Assembly (NCBI GenBank): GCA_013042795.1
Contig: JABDPK010000025.1
Span: 1 to 14,482 of the forward strand
Direction of reading: 5' to 3'
DNA from: Saprospiraceae bacterium
GTDB lineage: Bacteria > Bacteroidota > Bacteroidia > Chitinophagales > Saprospiraceae
DNA length: 14,482 nucleotides
Made by a program: the position numbers and the translations under genes. Of this stretch, positions 6,130 to 13,952 are shown piece after piece. Below the pieces are notes generated by a model. That model worked only from the letters and a program-made list of their open reading frames with translations, had not been told where the DNA came from and did no database searches. Numbering within the stretch: position 1 is the first letter of the stretch; each line of letters begins with the position of its first letter.

Positions 6130-6192
6130 TTTCCGTTTCATTTTTTGAATTAATTTATTCTACTTCATCAAAGACTAAGGTCAAGGATTGAT

Positions 6193-7167
6193 ATGTTACT
6201 CAAGGATAACTTTGGAAGAACTATAAATTATCTCAGAATCGGAATAACCGACAGATGTAACCTGAGATGCAGGTATTGCATGCCTGAAGAAGGTATTGAC
6301 TTTTCAACCAGAACAGAAATATTACGTTACGAAGAAATTCTAAGGCTCGCATCCATCTTTTCAAAACTTGGTATAAACAAGATAAGATTAACAGGAGGTG
6401 AACCATTTGTCAGGAAAGATATAGCCTACCTCATAAAAAACCTTGTGAAGATTATTCCAGATCTATATATCACAACAAATGCCACTTTACTAAAAGAAAA
6501 TATTGAGACGCTCAGATCAAGTGTCAAAGGATTAAATATTTCGATAGATTCTCTGGATCGGTCAAATTTTATGTTGATAACCAAGAGAGACAGCTTTGAT
6601 AAGGTATACAGTAACATTCTCTTATGCAAGCAAGAAGGAATACCTGTAAAACTCAATATGGTGGTTTTAAAAGGAATTAATGACCACGAAATACCTGCTT
6701 TTCTGAACTTTGGATTACAACATAAAATTGAAGTCCGTTTTATTGAAGCGATGCCTTTTAATGATTTTGACGGAAATCATAAATATTTTATTTCAGCAAC
6801 TGAGATCAAGGAAATTATAAAAAAGCATTTCCCCAGTATCCGCCAGGATAATTCCCGCCCTCATTCAGCTGCAAACGAATTCATTTTAGAAGAAACCTTA
6901 AGATTAGGCATCATCCCTGCATATTCAAGAACACTTTGTGGAAGCTGCAACAGGGTCCGATTGACTCCAACGGGTAAAATGCTGACATGCCTTTATTCAA
7001 GGTCCGGATTGGATCTGAGAGAATTGTTAAGAGACAATAATATCTCTGACAATGACATTTCAGAGTTTATCAAGGGTGCGGTTCAAAAAAAGAAAAAAAA
7101 CGGATTCCTCGAAGAACCATCGAACGGAACACAGGTTTTTGAAAGTATGACAACAATCGGAGGATAA
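6193..7167 (+). CDS. moaA: GTP 3',8-cyclase MoaA
   Basis: MoaA is a radical-SAM enzyme that, with MoaC, turns GTP into cyclic pyranopterin monophosphate, the first step of molybdenum cofactor synthesis. The 324-residue protein has the N-terminal cluster motif CNLRCRYCMP (Cys22, Cys26, Cys29) binding the SAM-linked [4Fe-4S], a LTGGEP SAM-contact motif, and the C-terminal substrate-binding cluster CGSC plus Cys266 (Cys249, Cys252). It ends in Ile-Gly-Gly, the conserved di-glycine tail needed in the family. Length is normal. An AAGG-containing stretch precedes the ATG. It opens a five-gene plus-strand Moco operon; the codons of its Gly-Gly tail also form a GGAGGA Shine-Dalgarno for moeA 2 bp downstream. 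All catalytic motifs look intact. Confidence 0.96.
   Translation: MLLKDNFGRTINYLRIGITDRCNLRCRYCMPEEGIDFSTRTEILRYEEILRLASIFSKLGINKIRLTGGEPFVRKDIAYLIKNLVKIIPDLYITTNATLLKENIETLRSSVKGLNISIDSLDRSNFMLITKRDSFDKVYSNILLCKQEGIPVKLNMVVLKGINDHEIPAFLNFGLQHKIEVRFIEAMPFNDFDGNHKYFISATEIKEIIKKHFPSIRQDNSRPHSAANEFILEETLRLGIIPAYSRTLCGSCNRVRLTPTGKMLTCLYSRSGLDLRELLRDNNISDNDISEFIKGAVQKKKKNGFLEEPSNGTQVFESMTTIGG
7159..7164 (+). promoter_or_regulatory. Strong ribosome binding site of moeA inside the moaA 3' end
   Basis: GGAGGA lies 5 bases before the moeA ATG at 7170. The same bases are the last two codons (Gly-Gly) of moaA. Strong Shine-Dalgarno sequences are rare in this window, so this one stands out. Confidence 0.6.
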
Positions 7168-7169
7168 TT

Positions 7170-8372
7170 ATGGTAGATGTGCAATTGGCCTTAAAAACTG
7201 TTCTTCAGAACCCTATTGATTTAGGTGATGAGCTTGTACCTCTTGAATTTGCAGTTGGAAAAATTCTTGCGGAAGATATCAGGTCTGACAGATCACTTCC
7301 ACCCTTTAACAGGGTTTGTATGGATGGTATTGCCATAAATCATCAAGCTATCCGGAATGGACAAAAGACATTTCAGATAGAAAAAGTTATCGCTGCCGGT
7401 GATCCTGAATATACATTGTTACAAGTGGATCACTGTGTAGAAATAATGACAGGCGCAGTTCTTCCAAAAAATACAGATACTGTGATCAGGTATGAAGACC
7501 TGGGGCGTGAAAAAGATGGTTTTACGATTCTGGCTGAAATTAGGCAAGGGGCCAACATTCATAATAAAGGAACGGACTTTTCAAAAGATGAAGTTCTTTT
7601 GAAAAAGCATTTGAAGTTAAAACCTGTTGACATTAATATTCTTGCTTCTGTTGGCATGGCTACTGTCATGGTTAAAAAAATGCCAACAGTGGCCCTGATC
7701 TCATCCGGAAATGAATTGATCCCTGTGCACCTCAAACCTGAAGATCACCAGATAAGGATTTCAAACATCCATATGTTAAAAGCAAGGTTGACTCAATTAG
7801 GGATAAAAAGTTCCGATTTCCATTTCAAAGATGAAAAAACGGATATCAGGGAAAAATTATTGGATATCATGAAAAGCTATGATGTCATTTTAATGAGTGG
7901 CGGAGTGTCCAAAGGAAAGTTTGATTTTATCCCCGGGATTCTGGATGAACTTGGATTCAATAAACTTTTTCACGGTGTGAAACAACGACCTGGAAAACCT
8001 ATGTGGTTTGGAAGAAGAGACAATAACCTGGTATTTGCATTCCCTGGTAATCCGGTTTCATCGTTGGCTTGTCTCCATAAATATTTTATCCCCTGGTTAA
8101 ATACCTGTCTCAAGCAGGATTTACCGCTTAAGTTAAAAGTGAAGCTGGCAAAAGATGTAGATTTTAAACCAGACTTGCATTACTTCGCACAGGCCAGCTT
8201 AAGTATCGGGAATGATGGCGTAAATTATGCTACAGTAAGTCATGGTAATGGTTCCGGTGATATAGTCAATCCATCCGGTATGGACGGCTTTGTCGAATTC
8301 CCTAGGGGAAGCAGCCGGTTTTTATCAGGAGAGATATATAACTTTATACCCTTTCATCCAATCTACAGTTGA
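7170..8372 (+). CDS. moeA: Molybdopterin molybdenumtransferase MoeA
   Basis: MoeA inserts molybdate into adenylylated molybdopterin to give active molybdenum cofactor. The 400 residues are full length for the family and contain the expected blocks: NRVCMDGIAI near the N-terminus (the MDGYA motif with Ile for Tyr), GAVLPKNTDTVIRYED, the MoCF-fold motifs ISSGNEL and MSGGVSKGKFDF, RPGKPMWFG, and PGNPVSSL. A C-terminal beta-barrel domain IV follows. It starts 2 bp after moaA behind a GGAGGA site, and its TGA overlaps the moaC ATG by one base (TGATG), indicating coupled translation. No MogA/MoaB adenylyltransferase is encoded in the window, so its substrate must come from a gene elsewhere, or this MoeA acts without one. 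Confidence 0.95.
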   Translation: MVDVQLALKTVLQNPIDLGDELVPLEFAVGKILAEDIRSDRSLPPFNRVCMDGIAINHQAIRNGQKTFQIEKVIAAGDPEYTLLQVDHCVEIMTGAVLPKNTDTVIRYEDLGREKDGFTILAEIRQGANIHNKGTDFSKDEVLLKKHLKLKPVDINILASVGMATVMVKKMPTVALISSGNELIPVHLKPEDHQIRISNIHMLKARLTQLGIKSSDFHFKDEKTDIREKLLDIMKSYDVILMSGGVSKGKFDFIPGILDELGFNKLFHGVKQRPGKPMWFGRRDNNLVFAFPGNPVSSLACLHKYFIPWLNTCLKQDLPLKLKVKLAKDVDFKPDLHYFAQASLSIGNDGVNYATVSHGNGSGDIVNPSGMDGFVEFPRGSSRFLSGEIYNFIPFHPIYS

Positions 8373-8848
8373 TGTCAGAGAAGAAACTTACTCATGTTAG
8401 CAAGGATGGTCTGCCAGGGATGGTTGACATCACGGGGAAATCAGATAGCATCAGGAATGCAGTGGCATCAAGCAGGATAAATGTAGGAAACGAAGTTTTC
8501 AAATTCCTGGAATCAAACGGATTTCATACCAAGAAAGGATCCATATTGCAAACTGCAATAATTGCCGGCACAATTGCTGTAAAGAACACCTTTAACGTGA
8601 TACCATTAAGCCACCAGATTCCTATTCATTCATGTGATATTGAAATCAATCCAGTTGAAGGAAGGTTCGAGATCTCTTGTTCAGTTTCTAGTGTTGGCAA
8701 AACCGGAGTTGAACTGGAAGCTTTGCACGGTGCCTGGGTAACTGCCTTGACCATCTATGATATGTGCAAGGCACTTTCCCCTGAAATGGTCATAGAAAAT
8801 GTCCAACTTGAGAAAAAAACCGGTGGTAAAAATGATTTCAAAAGATAA
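8372..8848 (+). CDS. moaC: Cyclic pyranopterin monophosphate synthase MoaC
   Basis: MoaC converts the MoaA product, 3',8-cyclo-GTP, to cyclic pyranopterin monophosphate. The 158-residue product has MVDITGK near residue 16, the KKGSILQTAIIAG block, KTGVELEAL, and ALTIYDMCKAL with the catalytic Asp and Lys, then KKTGGKNDF at the end. In the usual LCHPL active-site loop this protein reads LSHQI: the histidine is kept, Cys becomes Ser and the normally conserved Pro becomes Gln. ATG 8372 is chosen because it overlaps the moeA stop by one base; a TTG three bases earlier is unlikely. The gene overlaps the 5' end of the mobA fusion by 17 bp if that starts at 8832, or 50 bp if it starts at 8799. Confidence 0.95.
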   Translation: MSEKKLTHVSKDGLPGMVDITGKSDSIRNAVASSRINVGNEVFKFLESNGFHTKKGSILQTAIIAGTIAVKNTFNVIPLSHQIPIHSCDIEINPVEGRFEISCSVSSVGKTGVELEALHGAWVTALTIYDMCKALSPEMVIENVQLEKKTGGKNDFKR

Positions 8849-9953
8849 ACATAAAAAGCATCCGCCAATCGTCAAACCCAAATCAGGGAACTACCATCAT
8901 TGTGAATGGTCAATTTACGGAACCAGTTGCAAGAATATTAATGATTTCTTTATCAATATCCGTGAAAGGTTTACTGATAGATATCGCTTTCAGTTCGTTG
9001 ATGCTGATCACAATTCTGACCACGAAGACTCCGTTTTTCAGTTTGGGGAAAAAAGGTTTATAAGTGAAGGTAAAAATGCATGGACTTCTTTTGATGATCA
9101 GTTTGTATCCATTGACTTTGATGCAGTGCTGGTCAACGGTAACCATTACCCGGCCACACAACAAATTGTTATTATAGATCCGCAAAAAGAAGATTCACTA
9201 TACAGAAGAAAGGACCAGTTAACAAATGTCCAGTTGGTTATTTTGAAAAATCATGACCTCGACATTTTTGACTTTATAAAAGACTTGCTTCCGGATAATG
9301 TGCCGGTGTTTACCGGATTGGACAACGAGGAGATCTTCAATTGGTTTTCAGAAAAAATATCATCCGCTATCCCCGAACTTAACGCACTCATTCTTGCAGG
9401 AGGAGAGAGCAAAAGAATGGGTATGGATAAATCCAGATTAATCTATCATGGGGAAAAACCTATGGAAATTTACCTTGCTGATTTCTGTAAATCCCTGGAT
9501 ATTCCTGTTTACATATCCAAAGCCTATGATTGTGAAACTGATCACATTGGAGCTCATCCTGTAATCTTTGATAAAATGCCGGGAATGGGCCCATTTGGAG
9601 CCATTATTTCTGCATTCCTGGAAAAGCCGGATGCAGCATGGTTGGTGTTGGCCTGCGACCTCCCTTTTATTGAAAAGGACCTGATCACAAAATTGATAAA
9701 ACACCGGAATCCATCTTCTGTCGCAACGGCTATCAAAGGAAAATCCAAACCGTTTCCGGAACCACTGATTACTATATATGAACCAAAGGCCAAAATGCGT
9801 TTTTTCAAGTTTTTAAGCCAGGGATACAATTGCCCAAGAAAAGTTGTGATCAACAGCGACACCACCGTTATAGAGATCAAAGAGGAAAACCAGATTGAAA
9901 ACATCAACACCAGGGAAGAGAAGACGATAGCCTTAAACAAAATCAAAAACTGA
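8832..9953 (+). CDS. mobA: MobA-type molybdenum cofactor guanylyltransferase fused to a MobB-like N-terminal domain lacking the P-loop
   Basis: The C-terminal half (from about residue 184 of the 373-residue form) is MobA: LILAGGESKRMGMDK, the NTP-binding signature, and LACDLPF with the metal-binding Asp. MobA attaches GMP to Mo-molybdopterin. The N-terminal half of about 170 residues resembles a MobB fold by pattern: a strand and turn SIYGTSCKN where a P-loop would be, FVDADHN, a DAVLVNGNHY strand, and a last region VPVFTGLDNEEIF. The GxxGxGKT nucleotide-binding residues are absent, so it is probably a non-GTPase domain; I infer this rather than recognise a named family. Start 8832 overlaps moaC by 17 bp; ATG 8799 would add 11 residues. 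A one-base gap separates its stop from moeB. Confidence 0.85.
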   Translation: MISKDKHKKHPPIVKPKSGNYHHCEWSIYGTSCKNINDFFINIRERFTDRYRFQFVDADHNSDHEDSVFQFGEKRFISEGKNAWTSFDDQFVSIDFDAVLVNGNHYPATQQIVIIDPQKEDSLYRRKDQLTNVQLVILKNHDLDIFDFIKDLLPDNVPVFTGLDNEEIFNWFSEKISSAIPELNALILAGGESKRMGMDKSRLIYHGEKPMEIYLADFCKSLDIPVYISKAYDCETDHIGAHPVIFDKMPGMGPFGAIISAFLEKPDAAWLVLACDLPFIEKDLITKLIKHRNPSSVATAIKGKSKPFPEPLITIYEPKAKMRFFKFLSQGYNCPRKVVINSDTTVIEIKEENQIENINTREEKTIALNKIKN

Positions 9954-9954
9954 T

Positions 9955-10998
9955 TTGGATCAAGGCCGATATATAAGGCAAACGACGCTCACCGAATTTG
10001 GAGTTAAGGGACAGGAAGAGCTGTCAAAGGCAAGCGTGGTTATCATAGGATGTGGAGGATTGGGTTCAATTGTTGGACCTTATTTAGCAGGGGCAGGTGT
10101 TGGAAAAATAAAACTTGTCGATGGTGACAAACCTCAATTATCTAATCTGCACAGGCAAGTTTTTTATACCACAAATGATTACAACGAATCAAAAGCAATA
10201 TTACTTAAACGACATCTTGAAAAACTGAATCCGGAATCCGATGTCTCCGCTTTTGATTTTCACATAAGTAAAAACAATATATCCGAATTAATCCATGAAA
10301 ATGATATTGTAGTAGAATGCTCAGATAATATTCAATGCAAATATCTTGTTAATGATTATTGTCACCTATATCATATTCCCCTCGTTTATGGCTCTATCTA
10401 TAAATTTGAAGGTCATGTTTCCTTTTTCAGAAACAGGTCTTTTGAAGATGTTCACTTACGGGATGCTTTCCCTGAGATACAGGAAGATATTCCGACATGT
10501 TCAGAAGTAGGGGTTGTCAACACCATTGCGGGTATTATTGGTCTTCTTCAAGCCAATGAAGTTATTAAATACCTGGCAGGATTGGGAAATCCATTAGTTA
10601 GCGAACTACTTATATATAATGTGCTTGATAATGAACAGGTCAAACTTAAATTGAAAAAAAACTGGAGGAATGATATTTCCAATGTTTATGAAAAAACAAA
10701 TTATGAGCCTCAAACTTGTCATCCTGACTTTGAATTAGACATTGGATTTCTCAGAAAAAATCTGAATCAATTTCAGATTGTATCAATCCTTGAAGATGAA
10801 GAACATGTAGATATATTTGATGATACGATACATCAGCCTTATTCTACTATTAAAGCAGATGATTGGGTAAATTTCACAAAACCTGTTGTTTTTTATTGTA
10901 CGGCAGGTATTAGGTCAGGCCACCTGGTCAGCAATTTGAGAAACAAAAATGCTTCTGGTAAATTTTATAGTTTAAAAAATGGTATCAATACCTTCTAG
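9955..10998 (+). CDS. moeB: MoeB/ThiF-family adenylyltransferase with C-terminal rhodanese domain
   Basis: This E1-like enzyme adenylates the C-terminal glycine of a sulfur-carrier protein, here most likely MoaD. Residues 1-245 carry the family motifs: RYIRQTTL, GCGGLGS with the nucleotide loop, SNLHRQVFY, VECSDN and PTCSEVGVV. Residues about 250-347 form a short rhodanese-like domain with the active-site loop CTAGIRSG (Cys315), which could supply persulfide sulfur. The paired CxxC zinc ligands of E. coli MoeB are missing: the first pair reads VHLRDAFPE and the second is not found. The only plausible start is TTG at 9955, one base after the mobA stop, giving MDQGRYIRQ; no ATG lies near. A role in thiamine sulfur transfer (ThiF) is possible but the Moco neighbours favour MoeB. 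Confidence 0.88.
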   Translation: MDQGRYIRQTTLTEFGVKGQEELSKASVVIIGCGGLGSIVGPYLAGAGVGKIKLVDGDKPQLSNLHRQVFYTTNDYNESKAILLKRHLEKLNPESDVSAFDFHISKNNISELIHENDIVVECSDNIQCKYLVNDYCHLYHIPLVYGSIYKFEGHVSFFRNRSFEDVHLRDAFPEIQEDIPTCSEVGVVNTIAGIIGLLQANEVIKYLAGLGNPLVSELLIYNVLDNEQVKLKLKKNWRNDISNVYEKTNYEPQTCHPDFELDIGFLRKNLNQFQIVSILEDEEHVDIFDDTIHQPYSTIKADDWVNFTKPVVFYCTAGIRSGHLVSNLRNKNASGKFYSLKNGINTF

Positions 10999-11026
10999 AT
11001 CAGCACACAGATAAATTTAAAACTGA

Positions 11027-11449
11027 TCAGGGCCTGCTTCCTACCCAGTAAGATCCATCATCCAGGTATTCTTTCTTCCAGATAGGTACGTTTTCTTTGA
11101 GTTTATCAATGGCAAACCTGCAAGCCTGGAACGCGGCATCCCGATGTTTTGAAGACACTGCGATTATAACTGCTTTATCTCCCAGGTTTACTGTTCCTGT
11201 CCGATGGTAAATTCCAATCTTCTTTATATCATACAAGTCGAAACAGTGTTTGATAATCTTGTCAATTTCATTTTTGGCCATGGCTTCATAGCTTTCAAAA
11301 AATAACTTCTCCACCATTTTGCCTTTATTGATATCTCTTGCAGTTCCAATGAAAATGCAATTGCCACCAGAAGAATTGTCATTTATAAAAGCATATGCCT
11401 TATCAATAGACAGATCATTATCACCGATATATATTTCCGAAGTTTTCAT
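11027..11449 (-). CDS. moaE: Molybdopterin synthase catalytic subunit MoaE
   Basis: MoaE, with thiocarboxylated MoaD, inserts the two dithiolene sulfurs into cyclic pyranopterin monophosphate. The 140-residue protein has CIFIGTARDINKG, the FESYEAMA segment, KHRDAAFQAC, and VPIWKKE, whose Lys125 corresponds to the catalytic lysine of the E. coli enzyme (Lys119). It ends WVGSRP, a normal C-terminus. The start codon overlaps the moaD stop by 4 bp (ATGA), as expected for two subunits made in fixed proportion. The gene converges on moeB, with 28 bp between the stops and only a weak 6-bp inverted repeat (GATCAG/CTGATC) there. Confidence 0.95.
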   Translation of the reverse strand: MKTSEIYIGDNDLSIDKAYAFINDNSSGGNCIFIGTARDINKGKMVEKLFFESYEAMAKNEIDKIIKHCFDLYDIKKIGIYHRTGTVNLGDKAVIIAVSSKHRDAAFQACRFAIDKLKENVPIWKKEYLDDGSYWVGSRP

Positions 11450-11682
11450 CCGCCGCTAACAGGTGGGATTATTGCAATCACATCATTCTCTGAAATCAGC
11501 TGATCGTCCGGAGCATACTCCATATTCACTGCAACCATATATTCCGGGATCTTATTGAAGGAAGGATATGAATCCCTAAGGAATGATCGAAGCTCAGCAA
11601 CAGATTCCGGATGTTGGTCTTTAATGACAATATCCTTGCTTTCTGTAATGTCTTTTGCTATGCCAAAACACTTTATGATCAT
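11446..11682 (-). CDS. moaD: Molybdopterin synthase sulfur-carrier subunit MoaD
   Basis: This 78-residue beta-grasp protein carries sulfur as a C-terminal thiocarboxylate. It ends PPVSGG, the di-glycine tail that MoeB adenylates, and has the MIIKCFGIAKD N-terminal strand and the LISENDVIAIIPP run before the tail. Length is normal for MoaD. It overlaps moaE by 4 bp downstream and the TSUP permease gene by 4 bp upstream, so all three minus-strand genes form one transcript. ThiS-like proteins share the fold, but the moaE neighbour settles the assignment. Confidence 0.93.
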   Translation of the reverse strand: MIIKCFGIAKDITESKDIVIKDQHPESVAELRSFLRDSYPSFNKIPEYMVAVNMEYAPDDQLISENDVIAIIPPVSGG

Positions 11683-12434
11683 AATTGCAAATATGGAATA
11701 AGAATCCGGATTCCCACAACTCCTATGAGAATTCCTGTAATTGTTTTTATCAGGTTTCCCGATAAAAAATGAATATTCAACCTGTTGCCAATCTGTCCTC
11801 CAAAGATAACTGCCAGGAGTAATACTGAAGTTAATTGCATATCAATTTGAGGAATATTTCCAAGTTGTCCGGCTAATCCGAAAAAAGAATTTACCAGTAT
11901 AAACAAACTTGTAGCCGCACTGATCCTGATGCCTGCACCCCAATTGAAATAATAAAGTATTGGCGCTAAAAATACACCTCCACCCATTCCAATGAAACCA
12001 GACAAGAAACCTATACTTCCACCGATCAGACTCATCCATAAATATGAAAGCTGATTTTTTTCAATTTGCTGTTTTTTTGATTTTAACATTAATACTGAAA
12101 TCACGATCAATGCTATACCAGTGACAGGAAAATAAATCTCAGGATTTGCTGTCATTCTTCCCCCTAAATAGGCCATAGGTATACTGAATATAATCAAAGG
12201 GGTCAGTTCTTTCCATTTTAATAATTCCGCTTTATGAAAATTATAAACCGATCCTCCAACTACAGCAATATTGCAAAGCAAGGCTGTGAAACGAATATCA
12301 TTTATGGCTAATCCAAAAAGAAGAAGTACAGCAATGTAACTGCTTCCACCTCCAAATCCTGCAGCAGAATAAACAAGGGCTATAATAAAGAATAATATAA
12401 GCAATATGACAATTTCCATAGTCACTACAAACAT
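11679..12434 (-). CDS. TSUP (TauE/SafE) family anion permease
   Basis: The 251-residue membrane protein has two related halves, as TSUP permeases do: an N-terminal half with AAGFGGGSSYIAVLLL (from about residue 24) and a C-terminal half with LSGFIGMGGGVFLAPIL. About eight hydrophobic spans are visible. Known family members move sulfite, sulfoacetate, sulfonates or other organic anions across the inner membrane. The gene overlaps moaD by 4 bp and leads the moaD-moaE transcript. That link suggests a role with the cofactor or its enzyme, such as export of sulfite or uptake of an oxyanion, but the sequence does not give the substrate. ATG 12434 is taken as start; ATG 12419 (five residues later) is also possible. 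Confidence 0.88.
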   Translation of the reverse strand: MFVVTMEIVILLILFFIIALVYSAAGFGGGSSYIAVLLLFGLAINDIRFTALLCNIAVVGGSVYNFHKAELLKWKELTPLIIFSIPMAYLGGRMTANPEIYFPVTGIALIVISVLMLKSKKQQIEKNQLSYLWMSLIGGSIGFLSGFIGMGGGVFLAPILYYFNWGAGIRISAATSLFILVNSFFGLAGQLGNIPQIDMQLTSVLLLAVIFGGQIGNRLNIHFLSGNLIKTITGILIGVVGIRILIPYLQL

Positions 12435-12596
12435 AAGAATACCGATTGATCTTGCTCACCCTAAAGTATGAGAAGCATCATGTCATTTGAAAATATGTAC
12501 ACATATTCATATATTCATCCTTCACTAATTTAAAATATCACTCGATGCCGGGTTCAAAACCTGTCTCGAACATTCAGAAATACAAAAAAATTTAAA
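12435..12596. promoter_or_regulatory. Divergent intergenic region between the TSUP and FadL genes
   Basis: These 162 bases should hold both promoters. On the plus strand TTTG at 12486-12489 is followed 20 bases later by TATATTCA (12510-12517), a partial match to the Bacteroidota TTG / TAnnTTTG pair. On the minus strand, TACTTTAG at 12461-12468 is a partial -7 box. An inverted repeat AATATG-N4-CATATT covers 12492-12507 and overlaps the plus-strand promoter candidate, so it could be an operator. None of these is strong. Confidence 0.35.
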
Positions 12597-13940
12597 ATGA
12601 AAAAACAACTCACAGTATTGATCATCCTATTTGGCATGTTCCAGTTATCCGCTACAGATGGATATCTGAGTCTTGGATATGGAGCATATCACAAAGGTCT
12701 TGCAGGAGCAGGCTTAGGCTTACATTATACTTGTCTTGTTAATGGTAACCCGGCATCAAATGTATTCCTGGGTAAGGAATTCAGTGTTGGTATCGCATTA
12801 TTCAGCCCAAGTAGACAGTATACGATCGAAGGTAATCCTTCTGGGATGCCGGGTACGTTCGGCTTGACACCGGGAACAGTAGAAAGCGATAGTAAAATGT
12901 TCCTGATTCCTCACATTGCTGCCAATTTCCCTATTAATGAAAAAAGTGCTTTCGGGGTTTCATTATTTGGTAATGGTGGAATGAATACCAATTATCCAAC
13001 CCAGACATTTTACGATCAAAGTATTGAAACAACAGGCGTTAACCTGGTACAGATGTTCGTAGGCTTAACTTATTCCTATAAGCTTCATGAAAATCACAGT
13101 GTAGGATTAACAGCCGTACTGGCAGGTCAGCAATTCGAAGCAAAAGGATTGTCAAGTTTTGCACCTTTTTCTTCAGATGCAGCAAATCTGACCAATAATG
13201 ATGCAAGCACCAGCGTAGGGTTTGGATTTAAAGTGGGCTATCATGGTAAACTCAGTGAGCAGTTTGCATTTGCAGCTGTATATCAGTCAAAAGCCAAGAT
13301 GGGTGAATTTGAAGAATATGCCGGTTTATTTGCAGAACAGGGAGGATTTGATATTCCTTCTTATTGGACTGCAGGTATTGTATATTCTCCAAGCACAAGC
13401 TTCAGGGTAGCCTTAGATGTTAAAAGCATTCAATATTCAGGAGTGGCTTCAATCGCCAATCCAATAGATGCGATGGCTTTACCACCTGCATTTCTGAATC
13501 CTGGTGGTGATCCAAACAATCCAATGGATTACACACCTAATCCAAATCATGTTCCTCTGGGATCTGACGAAGGATCTGGATTTGGATGGGAAGACATGAT
13601 GGTTTTTAAAATTGGAATGGAATATGATCTCAATGAAAGCACTACCTTAAGAGGAGGATTTTCACAAGGAGAACAACCAATACCAGAATCAGAAGTCATG
13701 TTCAATATTCTTGCACCCGGTGTTATCAGCAGTCATATAGCTCTTGGAATGAGTAAGGATATTGGAACCAAAGGTCAGGCAATTCATGTATCTTTCAACT
13801 ATGCTCTGAATAATAAGGTCGAAGGCGTTAATCCGTTTGATTTTGACCCGGTTCAGGCACAACAAGGCAATTTTGTTCCAAACCAAAACATTATTTTGGA
13901 AATGAACCAGTTTGACCTGGCTGTACAATATACTTTTTAA
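12597..13940 (+). CDS. OmpP1/FadL-family outer-membrane transport protein
   Basis: The 447-residue product has a short signal peptide (to about residue 19), then the FadL-type opening with GAYHKGLAGAGLG and NGNPASNVF, the N-terminal hatch and NPA motif of the family. The rest alternates in barrel-strand fashion (for example SVGLTAVLAGQQF and VGFGFKVGYHGK) and ends in QYTF with an aromatic C-terminus. FadL proteins take hydrophobic molecules such as long-chain fatty acids or aromatic hydrocarbons across the outer membrane. A Pro/Asn-rich insertion near residues 297-320 probably forms a surface loop. The SulP gene starts 12 bp downstream with no terminator, so the two may be cotranscribed, an odd pairing of hydrophobic-solute and anion transport. 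Confidence 0.88.
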   Translation: MKKQLTVLIILFGMFQLSATDGYLSLGYGAYHKGLAGAGLGLHYTCLVNGNPASNVFLGKEFSVGIALFSPSRQYTIEGNPSGMPGTFGLTPGTVESDSKMFLIPHIAANFPINEKSAFGVSLFGNGGMNTNYPTQTFYDQSIETTGVNLVQMFVGLTYSYKLHENHSVGLTAVLAGQQFEAKGLSSFAPFSSDAANLTNNDASTSVGFGFKVGYHGKLSEQFAFAAVYQSKAKMGEFEEYAGLFAEQGGFDIPSYWTAGIVYSPSTSFRVALDVKSIQYSGVASIANPIDAMALPPAFLNPGGDPNNPMDYTPNPNHVPLGSDEGSGFGWEDMMVFKIGMEYDLNESTTLRGGFSQGEQPIPESEVMFNILAPGVISSHIALGMSKDIGTKGQAIHVSFNYALNNKVEGVNPFDFDPVQAQQGNFVPNQNIILEMNQFDLAVQYTF

Positions 13941-13952
13941 CTAACCTAATAA

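Noticed and set aside
6090..6192. Molybdenum-cofactor riboswitch upstream of moaA
   Set aside because: The gap is about 100 AT-rich bases with one weak hairpin and nothing resembling the conserved GC-rich Moco aptamer.
9554..9946. Minus-strand open frame opposite the MobA domain
   Set aside because: It is hydrophobic only because it mirrors the MobA coding strand; the sense strand has clear MobA motifs and the antisense frame has no support.
10998..11028. Inverted repeat GATCAG/CTGATC between moeB and moaE as a terminator
   Set aside because: The stem is only 6 bp with a 19-base loop and overlaps both stop codons; no clear U-tract follows.
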